Positions 7,830 through 16,126 are shown, numbered from the stretch's first letter. The stretch: 24,003 nt of DNA from a bacterium (GCA_025774405.1 JALGWB010000004.1:1-24003), one strand, 5' to 3'. Numbers and translations: made by a program. The notes: a model not told the origin generated them from the letters alone.

Positions 7830-8630
7830 CTATTCGACTTTGAATACGAATTTCAAAATGACGCCGAAAGCCATCGATATGATGAGGAAGGACCAGAACC
7901 AGGACAGATGAATCACACGCCAATTGAAACTCATCTCAGGATAAGATATCTCCACTGATGACAGCACAGACTCCACCGGGAGCCTCGGCGCTCCTGGATT
8001 GAAGATGCTTTCGAACAGGCTGCCCTTGGCGAACTTGGAATAGATTGGGATACTTCTGGTCGTCGCGAAGATGGGTAAGTTGATCTCATCGGTTCCATCG
8101 GCGAGAATGACCTCGTGCACTCCTGGTTTTGTTACTCTTATTTTCCAGTCAACCTCGCCCAGAGCGGGAATGCGAACAGCAGGGCTGGCTTTTTCAATGC
8201 CTTCGGATGCCCTGAGGTGAATTGGGTGTGTCATTAGATCAACACCCTCAGCGACATGGGCCTTGACTATGGCAGTTGACCCCACACCCAGCCCCATATG
8301 CGAATACCGCAGGTCAAGCTGGATCAGTATCAGAACAACAGGCACTATCATCACCACAGCAGGGATAACGGCAAGTTTCATGTACTGCATGTTGGCTCGG
8401 AGAATCCTGCGCTGAGATGCCATCACCGTTGAGATATCATCCTTGTAGAGTCTCATCTCAAGAAAGTACGCACTTATCTTGTTCTTGACCTGCTTCATTG
8501 CCTCCTGGTTTGAAGTGAGCTTGAAGAGGAAAAGCATCACAGCACCGGTTAGCAATGAGATGAACAGCATACCAGCATGAGCATGCCCGTTTTCAAATGG
8601 CTTAAGCAGAAGTGAAAAGAATCCAGTCAC
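7830..8630 (-). CDS. Oxa1-like-topology membrane protein with extracytoplasmic beta domain
   Basis: A 266-residue protein of unknown function. The first membrane helix is at about 20-38. It is followed by a basic, helical, coiled-coil-like segment (41-85), a second helix (86-105), a soluble beta-rich region (108-235) and a third helix (242-262). Charges put the coiled coil in the cytoplasm and the beta region outside. TM1, coiled coil, TM2 and TM3 with an outside N-terminus match the DUF106/EMC3 branch of the Oxa1 superfamily, apart from the large insert between TM2 and TM3. The PALGEVDWKIRVTKPGVHEV segment reads like an Ig-type fold. The start is GTG at 8630 with GAGG eight bases before it, 14 bases after the RHH stop. 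It is last in the AlkP cluster. The Oxa1 relation rests on topology and character, not on a search. Confidence 0.7.
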   Translation of the reverse strand: MTGFFSLLLKPFENGHAHAGMLFISLLTGAVMLFLFKLTSNQEAMKQVKNKISAYFLEMRLYKDDISTVMASQRRILRANMQYMKLAVIPAVVMIVPVVLILIQLDLRYSHMGLGVGSTAIVKAHVAEGVDLMTHPIHLRASEGIEKASPAVRIPALGEVDWKIRVTKPGVHEVILADGTDEINLPIFATTRSIPIYSKFAKGSLFESIFNPGAPRLPVESVLSSVEISYPEMSFNWRVIHLSWFWSFLIISMAFGVILKFVFKVE

Positions 8631-8644
8631 CGAAGAAACCTCAC

Positions 8645-8839
8645 CTAGGAAATGTAACCCAAGCCCTTGAGGCGCTCCTTTATCTCGTCATCACCCTGAG
8701 CACCTTCCAGCTTTGCAAGTTCCTTCTCAATGATATGGGTTATGAATTCATCCACCGATGAGTAACCAGCGAGACCAGCAACCTTCTTCGCCCTCTCATA
8801 AAGATCCTTTTCAATCTTTATCTTAGCGCCCCCAAACAT
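8645..8839 (-). CDS. small ribbon-helix-helix-like protein with LKxLGY tail
   Basis: A 64-residue protein. AKIKIEKDLYERAKKVAGLA then GYSSVDEFITHIIEKELAKLE is the beta-strand and two-helix pattern of ribbon-helix-helix DNA-binding (antitoxin/CopG-like) proteins. A short acidic linker leads to the C-terminus ERLKGLGYIS. That tail is like the terminal LKxLGY seen on many sulfatase-type enzymes, including the one at 16585-18501. The GGAGG site is six bases from the ATG at 8839 and abuts an ATG at 8845, so the shorter form is chosen. No toxin gene is adjacent. The gene lies between an AlkP hydrolase and the Oxa1-like membrane protein in one tight operon. It could regulate the operon or act as a protein-interaction partner; neither is shown. 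Confidence 0.78.
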   Translation of the reverse strand: MFGGAKIKIEKDLYERAKKVAGLAGYSSVDEFITHIIEKELAKLEGAQGDDEIKERLKGLGYIS

Positions 8840-8851
8840 GGCCATCCTCCT

Positions 8852-10819
8852 TTACCTTCCTTGAGCGATGCGATCAAATAGATCGGACCCCACCATCTCA
8901 GGCGTGGCAGAGATTCCAAACTCGCCCAGAATCGTCGGTGCAAGATCATAAAGTGCAGGCTGCGGATTGGCGATCGGCTTGCTCGCAAAGAGGACACCTG
9001 GAATTACCTCCTTAGCCATACAATGGTCACCGCTCCATGCCTTGTTATTATCAGTTATCAGGGTACGGGTGACCTTGCCGAGGGCAGTTTCCCAGGAGCC
9101 TCTATAGCCTGCATTGTATCCAACCACCAAATCAGGCGCCTCATCAACACACTCACCGCTATACCAGTCCTCAGCCTTATAGACCTGGGCGATAACGTGC
9201 TCGCCCGTTTCAGGATCAACGACTGCCATCAACTTCCTTCTGAGTTCATCAAGAAGATGTTCCTTTTCAGGTCCAGGGCTCACGATGCCCTCAGCTTCGC
9301 GGCCTATCTGGTTTATGTAGAGACAGTTTATCCCGAGAGCATACGCCTTGGTGCCACTCCAATCCACATTCTCGAAAAACTCATCACTTTCCTGCCGGAA
9401 CTCATCCCGCAAAGCAAGATAGCCATTCCTGTAGAGCCATGTATTCAGATGGAAGTTCCTGCGGTACGACGTGAAGCCATGATCCGAAAGCACGATAACG
9501 GTTGCATCAGGCCCAACTCTGTCCATGGCATGGCCAAGAACCGAATCTAACCTTGTGTAATAATACTCGATCGTCTCGCCATAACGTTCAGCAAGCTGAG
9601 GCTCATACATTGGATGTTGAGGATCCCTGAAGCGCCAGAACATATGTTGCAGCGGGTCACTCGTTGAGAAGTAGCAATAGAGAAGCCCCCAGTCAAACCG
9701 ATCCAGCTCATAGTCAAGCATCTTCTTTGTTTGATCAAAGACGAACTCTATCTGCCGGAGAAATTCATCTTCGTTGAGGCGACCTTCATTGAGTGCCCAC
9801 GTCTCCTCAGCTATTCCCTGCGTGTAGAATGGCCCGATCGCCTTGGCCAACTCTTTCGAGTAGTCAGCAGGAGTGGAAATCGGGAGAGCTGGAGCCCGCG
9901 GATCTATCTGAATCGGGCTCATGTAAAGTTCAAAGTCGGGTCTTACCGACTTGAGATAGAATCTTACGATCCCCTGGACACTTGCGAAGGGCATCATCTT
10001 GAATCTCAATGTAACCCAGTCACTCCACTCCTTCTCATTCAGGATAAGCTCGGTATCCTCGATCACAATCTTGGCAACCGGGAAATCTGGGTCGAGGTAG
10101 ATGGTCAGAGGGAGCTCTGCATCGGGGTTGCCTTCGAGAAAAGTGTTAGGTGGACCGACTATCTTGGTCTCCACTTTGTTGTTAAAGCTATCAACGATGT
10201 AGATTCGCCCTCCGGTTTCCTCGGTTATCACATATGGTTTTGTTGTGTAGAAGGAGAAAGTGCCGTAGGTGCCGAGGATATCTGGGGTGCCCATCCCTGA
10301 GATACTGCGAGTTGTCTTGCCGCTGGGAGGAAAGTTGGATGGCACTCGCAAGACAACTGTAGGTATGTCGTGATCTTCAAGAATCTCCCAGAAGGATTTG
10401 CCGTGTCGGAGCAGTTTCACCTTGCCCTTGGAAAGAGGGATCAGCCATTTGCCTATCTTAAGCTTTCGCTTGGCGTCCTCGGTGACGGTAGTCGAAAGAT
10501 AGGGCAGGTAGGTTTTTGGATCACGAGCGATGAAATCAAAGATGCCGTGACCGCCAGGATTCATACCGGTTATAAAGTTTGACCAAGCTACAGGGCTCTG
10601 GGGTGGGACACTGGTCTCAAGCTCGGTAAAAGTCCCCTTCTGGGCAAGCCGCTGAAAATTGGGAAGCCTCCCCTCGGCCATAAGACTGCGAGTTATCCTC
10701 GGATCCATTCCATCGAAGCCGAGAACCAGTAGCTTTGGCTTGTTGTCGCCTCCGGTGGAATTTACAACCAGAGCAACAAGAGCCAGCATGACGGCAAGTA
10801 TCAAAACCCTTCGCATCAT
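8852..10819 (-). CDS. exported AlkP-superfamily phosphohydrolase (COG3379-like), copy 2
   Basis: A 655-residue protein. The N-terminus MMRRVLILAVMLALVALVVNS is a signal peptide or membrane anchor, so the enzyme acts outside the cytoplasm. The AlkP fold shows LGFDGMDP (metal Asp36), VPPQSPVAWSNFITG with Ser75 as candidate nucleophile, NPGGHGIFDF, VIVLSDHGF and WSGDHC near the C-terminus. The closest type is the COG3379 predicted phosphohydrolase/phosphomutase group; the substrate is unknown. It is about 660 residues in its longest reading, from TTG 10837. I chose ATG 10819 because it follows GGGGGGAA and starts a clean signal peptide. It lies 10 bases after its paralogue's stop and 12 bases before the RHH gene. 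I cannot tell phosphodiesterase, phosphatase or transferase activity from the sequence. Confidence 0.85.
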   Translation of the reverse strand: MMRRVLILAVMLALVALVVNSTGGDNKPKLLVLGFDGMDPRITRSLMAEGRLPNFQRLAQKGTFTELETSVPPQSPVAWSNFITGMNPGGHGIFDFIARDPKTYLPYLSTTVTEDAKRKLKIGKWLIPLSKGKVKLLRHGKSFWEILEDHDIPTVVLRVPSNFPPSGKTTRSISGMGTPDILGTYGTFSFYTTKPYVITEETGGRIYIVDSFNNKVETKIVGPPNTFLEGNPDAELPLTIYLDPDFPVAKIVIEDTELILNEKEWSDWVTLRFKMMPFASVQGIVRFYLKSVRPDFELYMSPIQIDPRAPALPISTPADYSKELAKAIGPFYTQGIAEETWALNEGRLNEDEFLRQIEFVFDQTKKMLDYELDRFDWGLLYCYFSTSDPLQHMFWRFRDPQHPMYEPQLAERYGETIEYYYTRLDSVLGHAMDRVGPDATVIVLSDHGFTSYRRNFHLNTWLYRNGYLALRDEFRQESDEFFENVDWSGTKAYALGINCLYINQIGREAEGIVSPGPEKEHLLDELRRKLMAVVDPETGEHVIAQVYKAEDWYSGECVDEAPDLVVGYNAGYRGSWETALGKVTRTLITDNNKAWSGDHCMAKEVIPGVLFASKPIANPQPALYDLAPTILGEFGISATPEMVGSDLFDRIAQGR

Positions 10820-10829
10820 TTCCCCCCAA

Positions 10830-12986
10830 TCACTCAATCACAACCCGGCCATCCATATATCGAGGTACCGGAACGCCCAGAAGACTCAAGATCGATGGAG
10901 CGATGTCCTGAATGGACGGATTCTGTGAAATGATCTTTCGATTCGAAATCAGAACAGCAGGGACGCAATCAGGATCAATGCAGTGGTCTCCGCTCCACGC
11001 TTTGGTATTGTCTGTGAAGACCTCATTGGTAACCCTGCCTGTTACACCTTCCCATGAAGCCCTGTAGCCTGCATTGTAGCCTATTATAAGATCAGGACCC
11101 TCGGCAACATACGGTCCCGAATATACCTCTCGAGCATCATAGACATTCTTTATTGCTACCTCGCCTGTTTCATCGTCCCTGAGACCCGTGAGCAAATCCT
11201 TAAGCTCCATAACAAGGTTGGGAGCATCAGCCGGATCGACGATACCCTGAGATTCTCTTCCTTTGAGGTTGAGATAGACGCCACCAAGGCCGAGTGCGTA
11301 GGCCTTGGTACGGCTCCAATCAACTCCTTCAAACCACTCGCCACTCTCATCACCTTCCTTAAGATGGAGATAGCCTTCCTTCTTGAGCCATGAATTGAGA
11401 TTGACACCTCTTCGGAAGCCCTTGAACCCATGATCCGACATTATGATCAAGGCGGTTCGCTCGTCAATGTACTTACGCAACTTGCCGACTATCTCATCAA
11501 CCTTGATGTAGAGTTTCTCTATGGCATCCCTGTGGCGCTGGCTTTCCTTGTCACGATTGGCTGGATGATCGGGGTCAATGTAGCGCCAGAGCATATGTTG
11601 AATCCGATCAGTTATGTCAAAAACACATGCGATTGCACCACGCCTAACCTTCTCAAGTTCATTGAAGAACATGCGTTCGCGCTCATCGTTTATCAGATAA
11701 GCTTGCTCAAGGAATTGATCTTCATCGATTATGCGTTCGTTAAGAGCCCATGTGTCTTCAGCCAATCCGAGAGTTGCATATGGACCCAGGAGTTTGGCAA
11801 GATAGACCGAATAGGAAAATGGATGCGATATCGGCATCGCTGGCTTTTCAGGATCTATGTTTATAGGCGTCACATATAGCTCAACGTCAGGCTTCAGCGA
11901 TCTAAGGATGAACCGACTTATTCCTCTAACCTTAACCCCCAGGCCTGCACTGAACTCGAGCGTGATCCATGGTGAATGCTTCCCAAGCTGGAGATTCCAG
12001 ACACTATCTCGAATTCTCAGCTTGGCAGTGGATCCGTCGTCATTCGGAATCAGTTTGAATCGCAGCTTGAGCGGTCCTCCGTCCTTGACCATGATGCTTT
12101 CGGGACCGATCAGATCACCCTCGTAGCCACCATTGACCCTCGCAAGCCTGTAGGCAAAACCACCAGTATAGTCATTGACCGCCCTGTCATTCGTCGTATA
12201 AAAACTGAAACTCCCCTGGGTACCTCTCAGATCTGGGACACACAGCGAAGAAAGCAATACGCCTCCGAATCTATCAGGTGGGAAGGTTATCGGAACTCGT
12301 ATAACCGAACTGAAGATCTCATGCTCAGAAAGAACTGTCCAGAAAGGCTTGCTCTTGCGAAGCGACCTATAAGATGGCTTCGAGAGGGGAATACGATAGC
12401 GTCCGAGTGAAAGCCATCGTGATGGTGGTCTTATGTCAGCCGATGAGAGCTTCGACATATAGGAATGCCGTTCAGGAGCTAGAAAGTCAAAGATGTTATG
12501 TTTACCTGGATTGACACCCGTTGAAAACGAAGACCAGGCGACGGGAGAGATCGGCGGGCATGTGCTGCGCATCCGCTTGAAACTTCCAGCCTCGATGATC
12601 TCGTTGATATTCGGCAGTTTCCCTTTGGCCCGGAGATCGTCAACTATTTCAGGATCCAGTCCGTCAAAGCCAACGACAATGACTCGGTCAACCTTACCCT
12701 TTGGGACTGCTCCACGCCTCCGAATCCGCTTGATAAGAAATCTGATAGGCCAGGTTACAAAAAATACAAAAGCGACAAAGAAAGTGGCAAAAAGGACCAG
12801 AAAAGACGTAAGAAAGGCAAATCCAGCACCCGGTCCAATGTAGGCGTAGGATATCGATGGCGTCAAGACAGCAAGTCCAACGAGTAACCAGAAGCCAAGT
12901 CGTCTGGTTCGAATTCTCAGTGAGTCATACCATGAAGATGTCATCAATGGCTTAATCGGCTCATCTCCCCTGTGGCTTTCGTTCAA
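10830..12986 (-). CDS. membrane-anchored AlkP-superfamily phosphohydrolase (COG3379-like), copy 1
   Basis: A 718-residue paralogue of the next gene. Two N-terminal hydrophobic segments (about 31-49 and 54-83), the second opening AYIGPGAGFAFL and ending in a basic IRFLIKRIRRR stretch, precede the hydrolase domain. Catalytic features are VGFDGLDP (Asp108), CPPISPVAWSSFSTG with Ser147 as candidate nucleophile, NPGKHNIFDF, LIIMSDHGF and WSGDHC. The start is TTG at 12986 with AAAGG about six bases upstream, 15 bases after the metallophosphoesterase stop. ATG at 12944 lacks a ribosome site. Compared with copy 2 it has a membrane anchor in place of a signal peptide, so the pair may divide membrane and periplasmic work. 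The orientation of the domain and the substrate are inferred or unknown. Confidence 0.83.
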   Translation of the reverse strand: MNESHRGDEPIKPLMTSSWYDSLRIRTRRLGFWLLVGLAVLTPSISYAYIGPGAGFAFLTSFLVLFATFFVAFVFFVTWPIRFLIKRIRRRGAVPKGKVDRVIVVGFDGLDPEIVDDLRAKGKLPNINEIIEAGSFKRMRSTCPPISPVAWSSFSTGVNPGKHNIFDFLAPERHSYMSKLSSADIRPPSRWLSLGRYRIPLSKPSYRSLRKSKPFWTVLSEHEIFSSVIRVPITFPPDRFGGVLLSSLCVPDLRGTQGSFSFYTTNDRAVNDYTGGFAYRLARVNGGYEGDLIGPESIMVKDGGPLKLRFKLIPNDDGSTAKLRIRDSVWNLQLGKHSPWITLEFSAGLGVKVRGISRFILRSLKPDVELYVTPINIDPEKPAMPISHPFSYSVYLAKLLGPYATLGLAEDTWALNERIIDEDQFLEQAYLINDERERMFFNELEKVRRGAIACVFDITDRIQHMLWRYIDPDHPANRDKESQRHRDAIEKLYIKVDEIVGKLRKYIDERTALIIMSDHGFKGFRRGVNLNSWLKKEGYLHLKEGDESGEWFEGVDWSRTKAYALGLGGVYLNLKGRESQGIVDPADAPNLVMELKDLLTGLRDDETGEVAIKNVYDAREVYSGPYVAEGPDLIIGYNAGYRASWEGVTGRVTNEVFTDNTKAWSGDHCIDPDCVPAVLISNRKIISQNPSIQDIAPSILSLLGVPVPRYMDGRVVIE

Positions 12987-13001
12987 TTTAACCTTTGAGG
13001 T

Positions 13002-13556
13002 CTAATCCCGATCCCTCGTTATTTCGATGCTCGCCATCTCACTGCCGCTTCCGAGCCCAATTATCCTGCCTCTTATGAGGTCAGTGGCAACCTCAACAAC
13101 TGCATAGCTGGGCGGCATACCCTTCTTATCCTTAACCTTTAGATGCCCGGGATTGACAAAAAGTATCCCTTCCCTGCTTTCAAGCCTGGGGATATGTGTA
13201 TGTCCATGAAGCACAACGTCCACCTGCCGATTTGAGATGAGGTCTTCCGGCTTGGGATCCCCTGGGAGATCGTTTGGATGGGAGACCTCGGTGTGGCTTA
13301 AGAGAAAACACCATCCTTCAAATTCCTTGATCAGCCTGTTGGCAATTGAACGATGCCGATAGTAGTCGCTGAATACACCAGGCACCCTCAGATACTTCTG
13401 TTCATACTCCTCGAAGATAAGGGCGTCGTCGAAATCATCACCAAGATGGATAAAAAGATCGACAGGTTCATCCTCGAGCATACTGGTTATTGCAAGCTTC
13501 AACCCATCAAGATTGCCATGGCTATCGCTCACAATGCCAAGCCTCAAGACTTTCAC
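13002..13556 (-). CDS. YfcE/MJ0936-like metallophosphoesterase
   Basis: A 184-residue calcineurin-like phosphoesterase. Metal ligands are D11 and H13 (VSDSHGN), D40 (HLGDD), H88 (LLSHTE) and H117/H119/H121 (VVLHGHTH). The usual GN(C/H)D motif after the first lobe is replaced by VPGVFSD, so the bridging Asn is absent at that place. Some COG0622 relatives may carry such a variant. Members of this family are cytoplasmic phosphodiesterases with varied small substrates. The listed start is GTG 13556, but AGAGAGG abuts it. TTG at 13547 has that site eight bases away and gives MRLGIVSDSHGN, so the true start may be there. It heads the AlkP operon, 15 bases before copy 1. Confidence 0.88.
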   Translation of the reverse strand: MKVLRLGIVSDSHGNLDGLKLAITSMLEDEPVDLFIHLGDDFDDALIFEEYEQKYLRVPGVFSDYYRHRSIANRLIKEFEGWCFLLSHTEVSHPNDLPGDPKPEDLISNRQVDVVLHGHTHIPRLESREGILFVNPGHLKVKDKKGMPPSYAVVEVATDLIRGRIIGLGSGSEMASIEITRDRD

Positions 13557-13613
13557 CTCTCTGAAACACTGTTACATCGACTGCGTGGTCCCCATCACAT
13601 AATGACATAATTA

Positions 13614-13642
13614 AACCTAAAACCTGGCAATGACCATTTCAA
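13614..13642 (-). promoter_or_regulatory. proposed promoter of the AlkP operon
   Basis: On the minus strand TTGAAA, a 17-base spacer and TAGGTT are read. The start is predicted near 13607, giving about 50 bases of leader. The -35 matches five of six positions; the -10 matches only at TA....T, like the TAGGCT elements elsewhere in the window. Confidence 0.4.
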
Positions 13643-13717
13643 CCAGATTTCGACCCGAATTCCAGGCAAAATGCTGCTCGGCCCACGATCGCCAAGAATG
13701 AGCAAGGATTGGCATGT

Positions 13718-13736
13718 TTGACCAGAGGGTGGTCAA
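13718..13736. repeat. 7-5-7 inverted repeat, possible operator
   Basis: TTGACCA and TGGTCAA are perfect reverse complements separated by GAGGG. No T-run follows. The position between two divergent genes would suit a regulator-binding site, but no promoter element clearly overlaps it. Confidence 0.4.
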
Positions 13737-13765
13737 GGTTCATGTCGAGTATGCCGTGATGGAGC

Positions 13766-13843
13766 CGGGCACGTTCCGGGCACGTTTTTGCACGTTTTTG
13801 GCTCCGACCCCATTTGCGGGGATTTGCGGGTTTTGGCTTCGAC
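13766..13843. repeat. block of roughly 10-base tandem repeats
   Basis: CGGGCACGTT occurs at 13766 and again at 13777. CACGTTTTTG is duplicated exactly at 13781-13800. ATTTGCGGG occurs at 13812 and 13822. TTTTTGGCTCCGAC (13795-13808) is echoed by TTTTGGCTTCGAC (13831-13843). The mostly 10-11-base spacing and degeneracy suggest slippage, or the remains of a REP-like element. The composition is unlike the flanking genes. Confidence 0.6.
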
Positions 13844-13880
13844 GCCGAAAAGAGATTGACTTACTGAGGAGCGGCGACCT

Positions 13881-14990
13881 ATGATGACAAGTGAGGTCCA
13901 AGATCAGGCGGGTTCAACTTTGGCTCTCAGTTTTCTTTGCCCGTCATGCAAAAATGAGATTGTTGTTCAGTTCCTGCGTGTAGGTGACACCGCTTTCTGC
14001 TGGAGTTGCGGCTCATATGTTGAAGTTCCTGCCACAGCCAGCGAAGTCGATGCCAAACCTGCCTACATGGTCCCCAAGGCACGCCCCCAGCCTCAGGAGA
14101 CTCAACGACGGTCCGTATCATACGCCGTTGAGAGCATTCTTGGACCAAGATCCTTCGGCGGCCTTATCAAGGAGATAGCGCGTGTATATAAGGTCAATTC
14201 AGTCCCGATCCTTTACATCAGCGCTATTCTCTATGGAACAGCATATGTCGTCCAGTATCTGCTGGCCATCCCACAATTGCAAAGCCTTACAGCCATGATT
14301 GAAGGGCAATCACCGTCGGGCTCTGACAATCTCGGTCTCTACGTGATAGCCTCATCTGTGATCACCGGGGTTACAAGCCTGCTTGTGACAGCCAGCCTGA
14401 CGATGGCTGTGGCGTGGCAATATGTGAAGTCAAGGGTTAATCTAAGGGTAATCTTCAAGCTTACCTTCCAAAGGATCGGATTGTTGATATCTACCATCAT
14501 TGTCATGTCCATTGTGATGCTGCTGCTTGGAGCAGTTCTGTGGTTCGCCACAGTTATCCTTTCTGCTGCGGGGGGATCTTCAGCAGCCGGTCTGGCTAAA
14601 TGGGCAATGGTCATCTTCGCTCTTGTGATCGCATACATATTCGTGCGTTTGAGTCTAGCGTATCCAGCAGCCCTTGTTGAGAAGATTGGACCAATCAGAG
14701 CGATATCCCAGAGCTGGCATCTTGTCGGGGGACACTGGTGGCAGGTGCTTGGTTGTCTGCTTCTCATAGGGTTAATGGTAGCGATTATGGGCTTCATCAC
14801 AAACCTATTCTCCATTCTCGGTATCGTCGCTCCGATTCTACTGACCCCTTTCATGGTCATCTGTTATGCGGTTCTCTATTTCAACCTCCGTGTACTCAAG
14901 GACGGATACACCCTGAGGGATCTTGAATGTGACCTCGGTCTTTCAAGCGTCGCATCAGAAGCCTTCGACCAGCCAGCGGCCATATACTGA
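13881..14990 (+). CDS. zinc-ribbon multi-pass membrane protein, unknown function
   Basis: A 369-residue protein. An N-terminal zinc ribbon has Cys20/Cys23 (CPSC) and Cys40/Cys43 (CWSC). After a linker, a hydrophobic domain from about residue 108 carries about five or six membrane helices, with amphipathic stretches such as IGPIRAISQSWHLVGGHWWQ. This arrangement resembles poorly characterised bacterial membrane proteins related to the glycerophosphodiesterase membrane-domain or DUF4013 type; I do not assign a family. Two ATG codons stand in tandem at 13881, with GAGGAG about 12 bases before. It is alone on its strand, with 137 bases before bpsA. The protein seems complete. Membrane location is clear; the role is not. 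Confidence 0.75.
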   Translation: MMTSEVQDQAGSTLALSFLCPSCKNEIVVQFLRVGDTAFCWSCGSYVEVPATASEVDAKPAYMVPKARPQPQETQRRSVSYAVESILGPRSFGGLIKEIARVYKVNSVPILYISAILYGTAYVVQYLLAIPQLQSLTAMIEGQSPSGSDNLGLYVIASSVITGVTSLLVTASLTMAVAWQYVKSRVNLRVIFKLTFQRIGLLISTIIVMSIVMLLLGAVLWFATVILSAAGGSSAAGLAKWAMVIFALVIAYIFVRLSLAYPAALVEKIGPIRAISQSWHLVGGHWWQVLGCLLLIGLMVAIMGFITNLFSILGIVAPILLTPFMVICYAVLYFNLRVLKDGYTLRDLECDLGLSSVASEAFDQPAAIY

Positions 14991-15046
14991 AACCTCATCG
15001 ATCCCTTTCTGTCCGCAATCCTGGCACTTGCGGTATCAGGGTGGAC

Positions 15047-15075
15047 TTGCTGAGAGTGCGCTCATTTGTTAGAAT
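15047..15075 (+). promoter_or_regulatory. proposed promoter of bpsA-speD
   Basis: TTGCTG, a 17-base spacer and TAGAAT are read, with TG one base before the -10 (extended -10 form). The predicted start is near 15082, giving a leader of about 46 bases. It lies in the 137-base gap after the zinc-ribbon gene. Confidence 0.5.
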
Positions 15076-15127
15076 ATGCTTTGTTCCTCATGGAACTCTC
15101 TTTGAGCAACAACTGGGGTGATCAGAA

Positions 15128-16126
15128 ATGAAAGTCAATTATGCTGAGGCAAAAGTCTTGAGGCAACTTCTCGATACATCCAACCCATGGGAAGCAGCTG
15201 GAAGAGTAAGACTTGCTTTCCCTCGTTACGTCAGAACTCTGAAGAACCTCAAACGCAAGCACCTCGTTGCCATGAAGCCCGGCCATGTGACATTGACATC
15301 CAGGGGGCGACAGGTTGCACACAAGGTGAAGCTCCGCTCGAGCGATACGATAGATCAAGCCCTGGCAAGAGGTGTCGAAGAATTCAAGCGTATCAGTGAA
15401 AGCCGACCAAGCAGTATAAGCACCTACGATCAGGGTTTTATGACAGTGGAATCGGTCTTTAATCGACTGGAACTTATGGTCAAGATGGGTGATGTCGATG
15501 GTAGGCGTATCGCTATTCTTGGTGATGACGACCTGCTTTCAATCGCAATCTGCCTTGCATCTGAACCTGAGAGCGTGACTGTTTTTGAAATAGACAAGCG
15601 CCTCGTGGAATTCATTCTTGACATCGCCAGGAAATATGGCTTCCCCATCGATTCCAAATGCTTTGATCTCAGGGAACCCTTACCCAAATCACTTATGGGC
15701 AAATATGATACCTTTGCGAGTGATCCATCGGAGACCTTTGCCGGACTGAAAATGTTCATCGGAAGAGGACTTTTCATGTTGAGAGCCGGGGAAGGAAGGG
15801 CAGCTTACTTCGGGCTAACTTCAATTGAGGCATCCAACACCAAATGGGCTAAGCTTCAGCGCTGGCTGCTCAATCGCTATGAGCTGGCTATAACCCATAT
15901 TCTGCCAGAGAATGCCTATTACCAGAATTGGCCTGATCTGATTCCGCAGACCGCCCGCTTCGGACTCGAGCCCCTTCGGAAACAGCCAATTTCTCTTTGG
16001 TTCAACTCATCACTGATAAGGATGGAAACCCTCAAAGGCTTCAAGCCCAAGCCGCTTGGCCGGATCAGGAGCCCCATTTTCAATGATGATGAAGCGTGCG
16101 GGGTCATTGGACAGGAGGGAACATGA
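15128..16126 (+). CDS. bpsA: N4-bis(aminopropyl)spermidine synthase (branched polyamine synthase)
   Basis: A 332-residue aminopropyltransferase. BpsA adds two aminopropyl groups from decarboxylated S-adenosylmethionine to the central nitrogen of spermidine, giving branched polyamines found in thermophiles. Residues 1-65 form a winged-helix-like N-terminus. YDQG (100-103), the GDDDL motif (132-136) and DPSET (199-203, usually DPPET) mark the catalytic core with a Rossmann-type fold. The length fits the family, usually about 350. The ATG is preceded by GGGGTGATC, a modest ribosome site. Its stop overlaps the speD start as ATGA, so the two are coupled. The Pro-to-Ser change in the DPPE motif is noted but is unlikely to abolish activity. 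No separate spermidine synthase is in the window. Confidence 0.88.
   Translation: MKVNYAEAKVLRQLLDTSNPWEAAGRVRLAFPRYVRTLKNLKRKHLVAMKPGHVTLTSRGRQVAHKVKLRSSDTIDQALARGVEEFKRISESRPSSISTYDQGFMTVESVFNRLELMVKMGDVDGRRIAILGDDDLLSIAICLASEPESVTVFEIDKRLVEFILDIARKYGFPIDSKCFDLREPLPKSLMGKYDTFASDPSETFAGLKMFIGRGLFMLRAGEGRAAYFGLTSIEASNTKWAKLQRWLLNRYELAITHILPENAYYQNWPDLIPQTARFGLEPLRKQPISLWFNSSLIRMETLKGFKPKPLGRIRSPIFNDDEACGVIGQEGT

Larger units (their letters stand above)
13557..13880. other. 324-base divergent intergenic region
   Basis: It separates the minus-strand AlkP operon from the plus-strand zinc-ribbon gene. It holds a promoter for the minus operon, an inverted repeat (13718-13736) and a block of short tandem repeats (13766-13843). 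No convincing promoter for the plus-strand gene and no RNA gene was found. Confidence 0.7.

Noticed and set aside
8645..8839. Antitoxin of a toxin-antitoxin pair
   Set aside because: The ribbon-helix-helix fold fits, but no small toxin gene is adjacent; the neighbours are a large hydrolase and a membrane protein.
13766..13843. CRISPR-like repeat array
   Set aside because: Units are about 10 bases and directly adjacent, with no spacers of regular length and no cas genes nearby.
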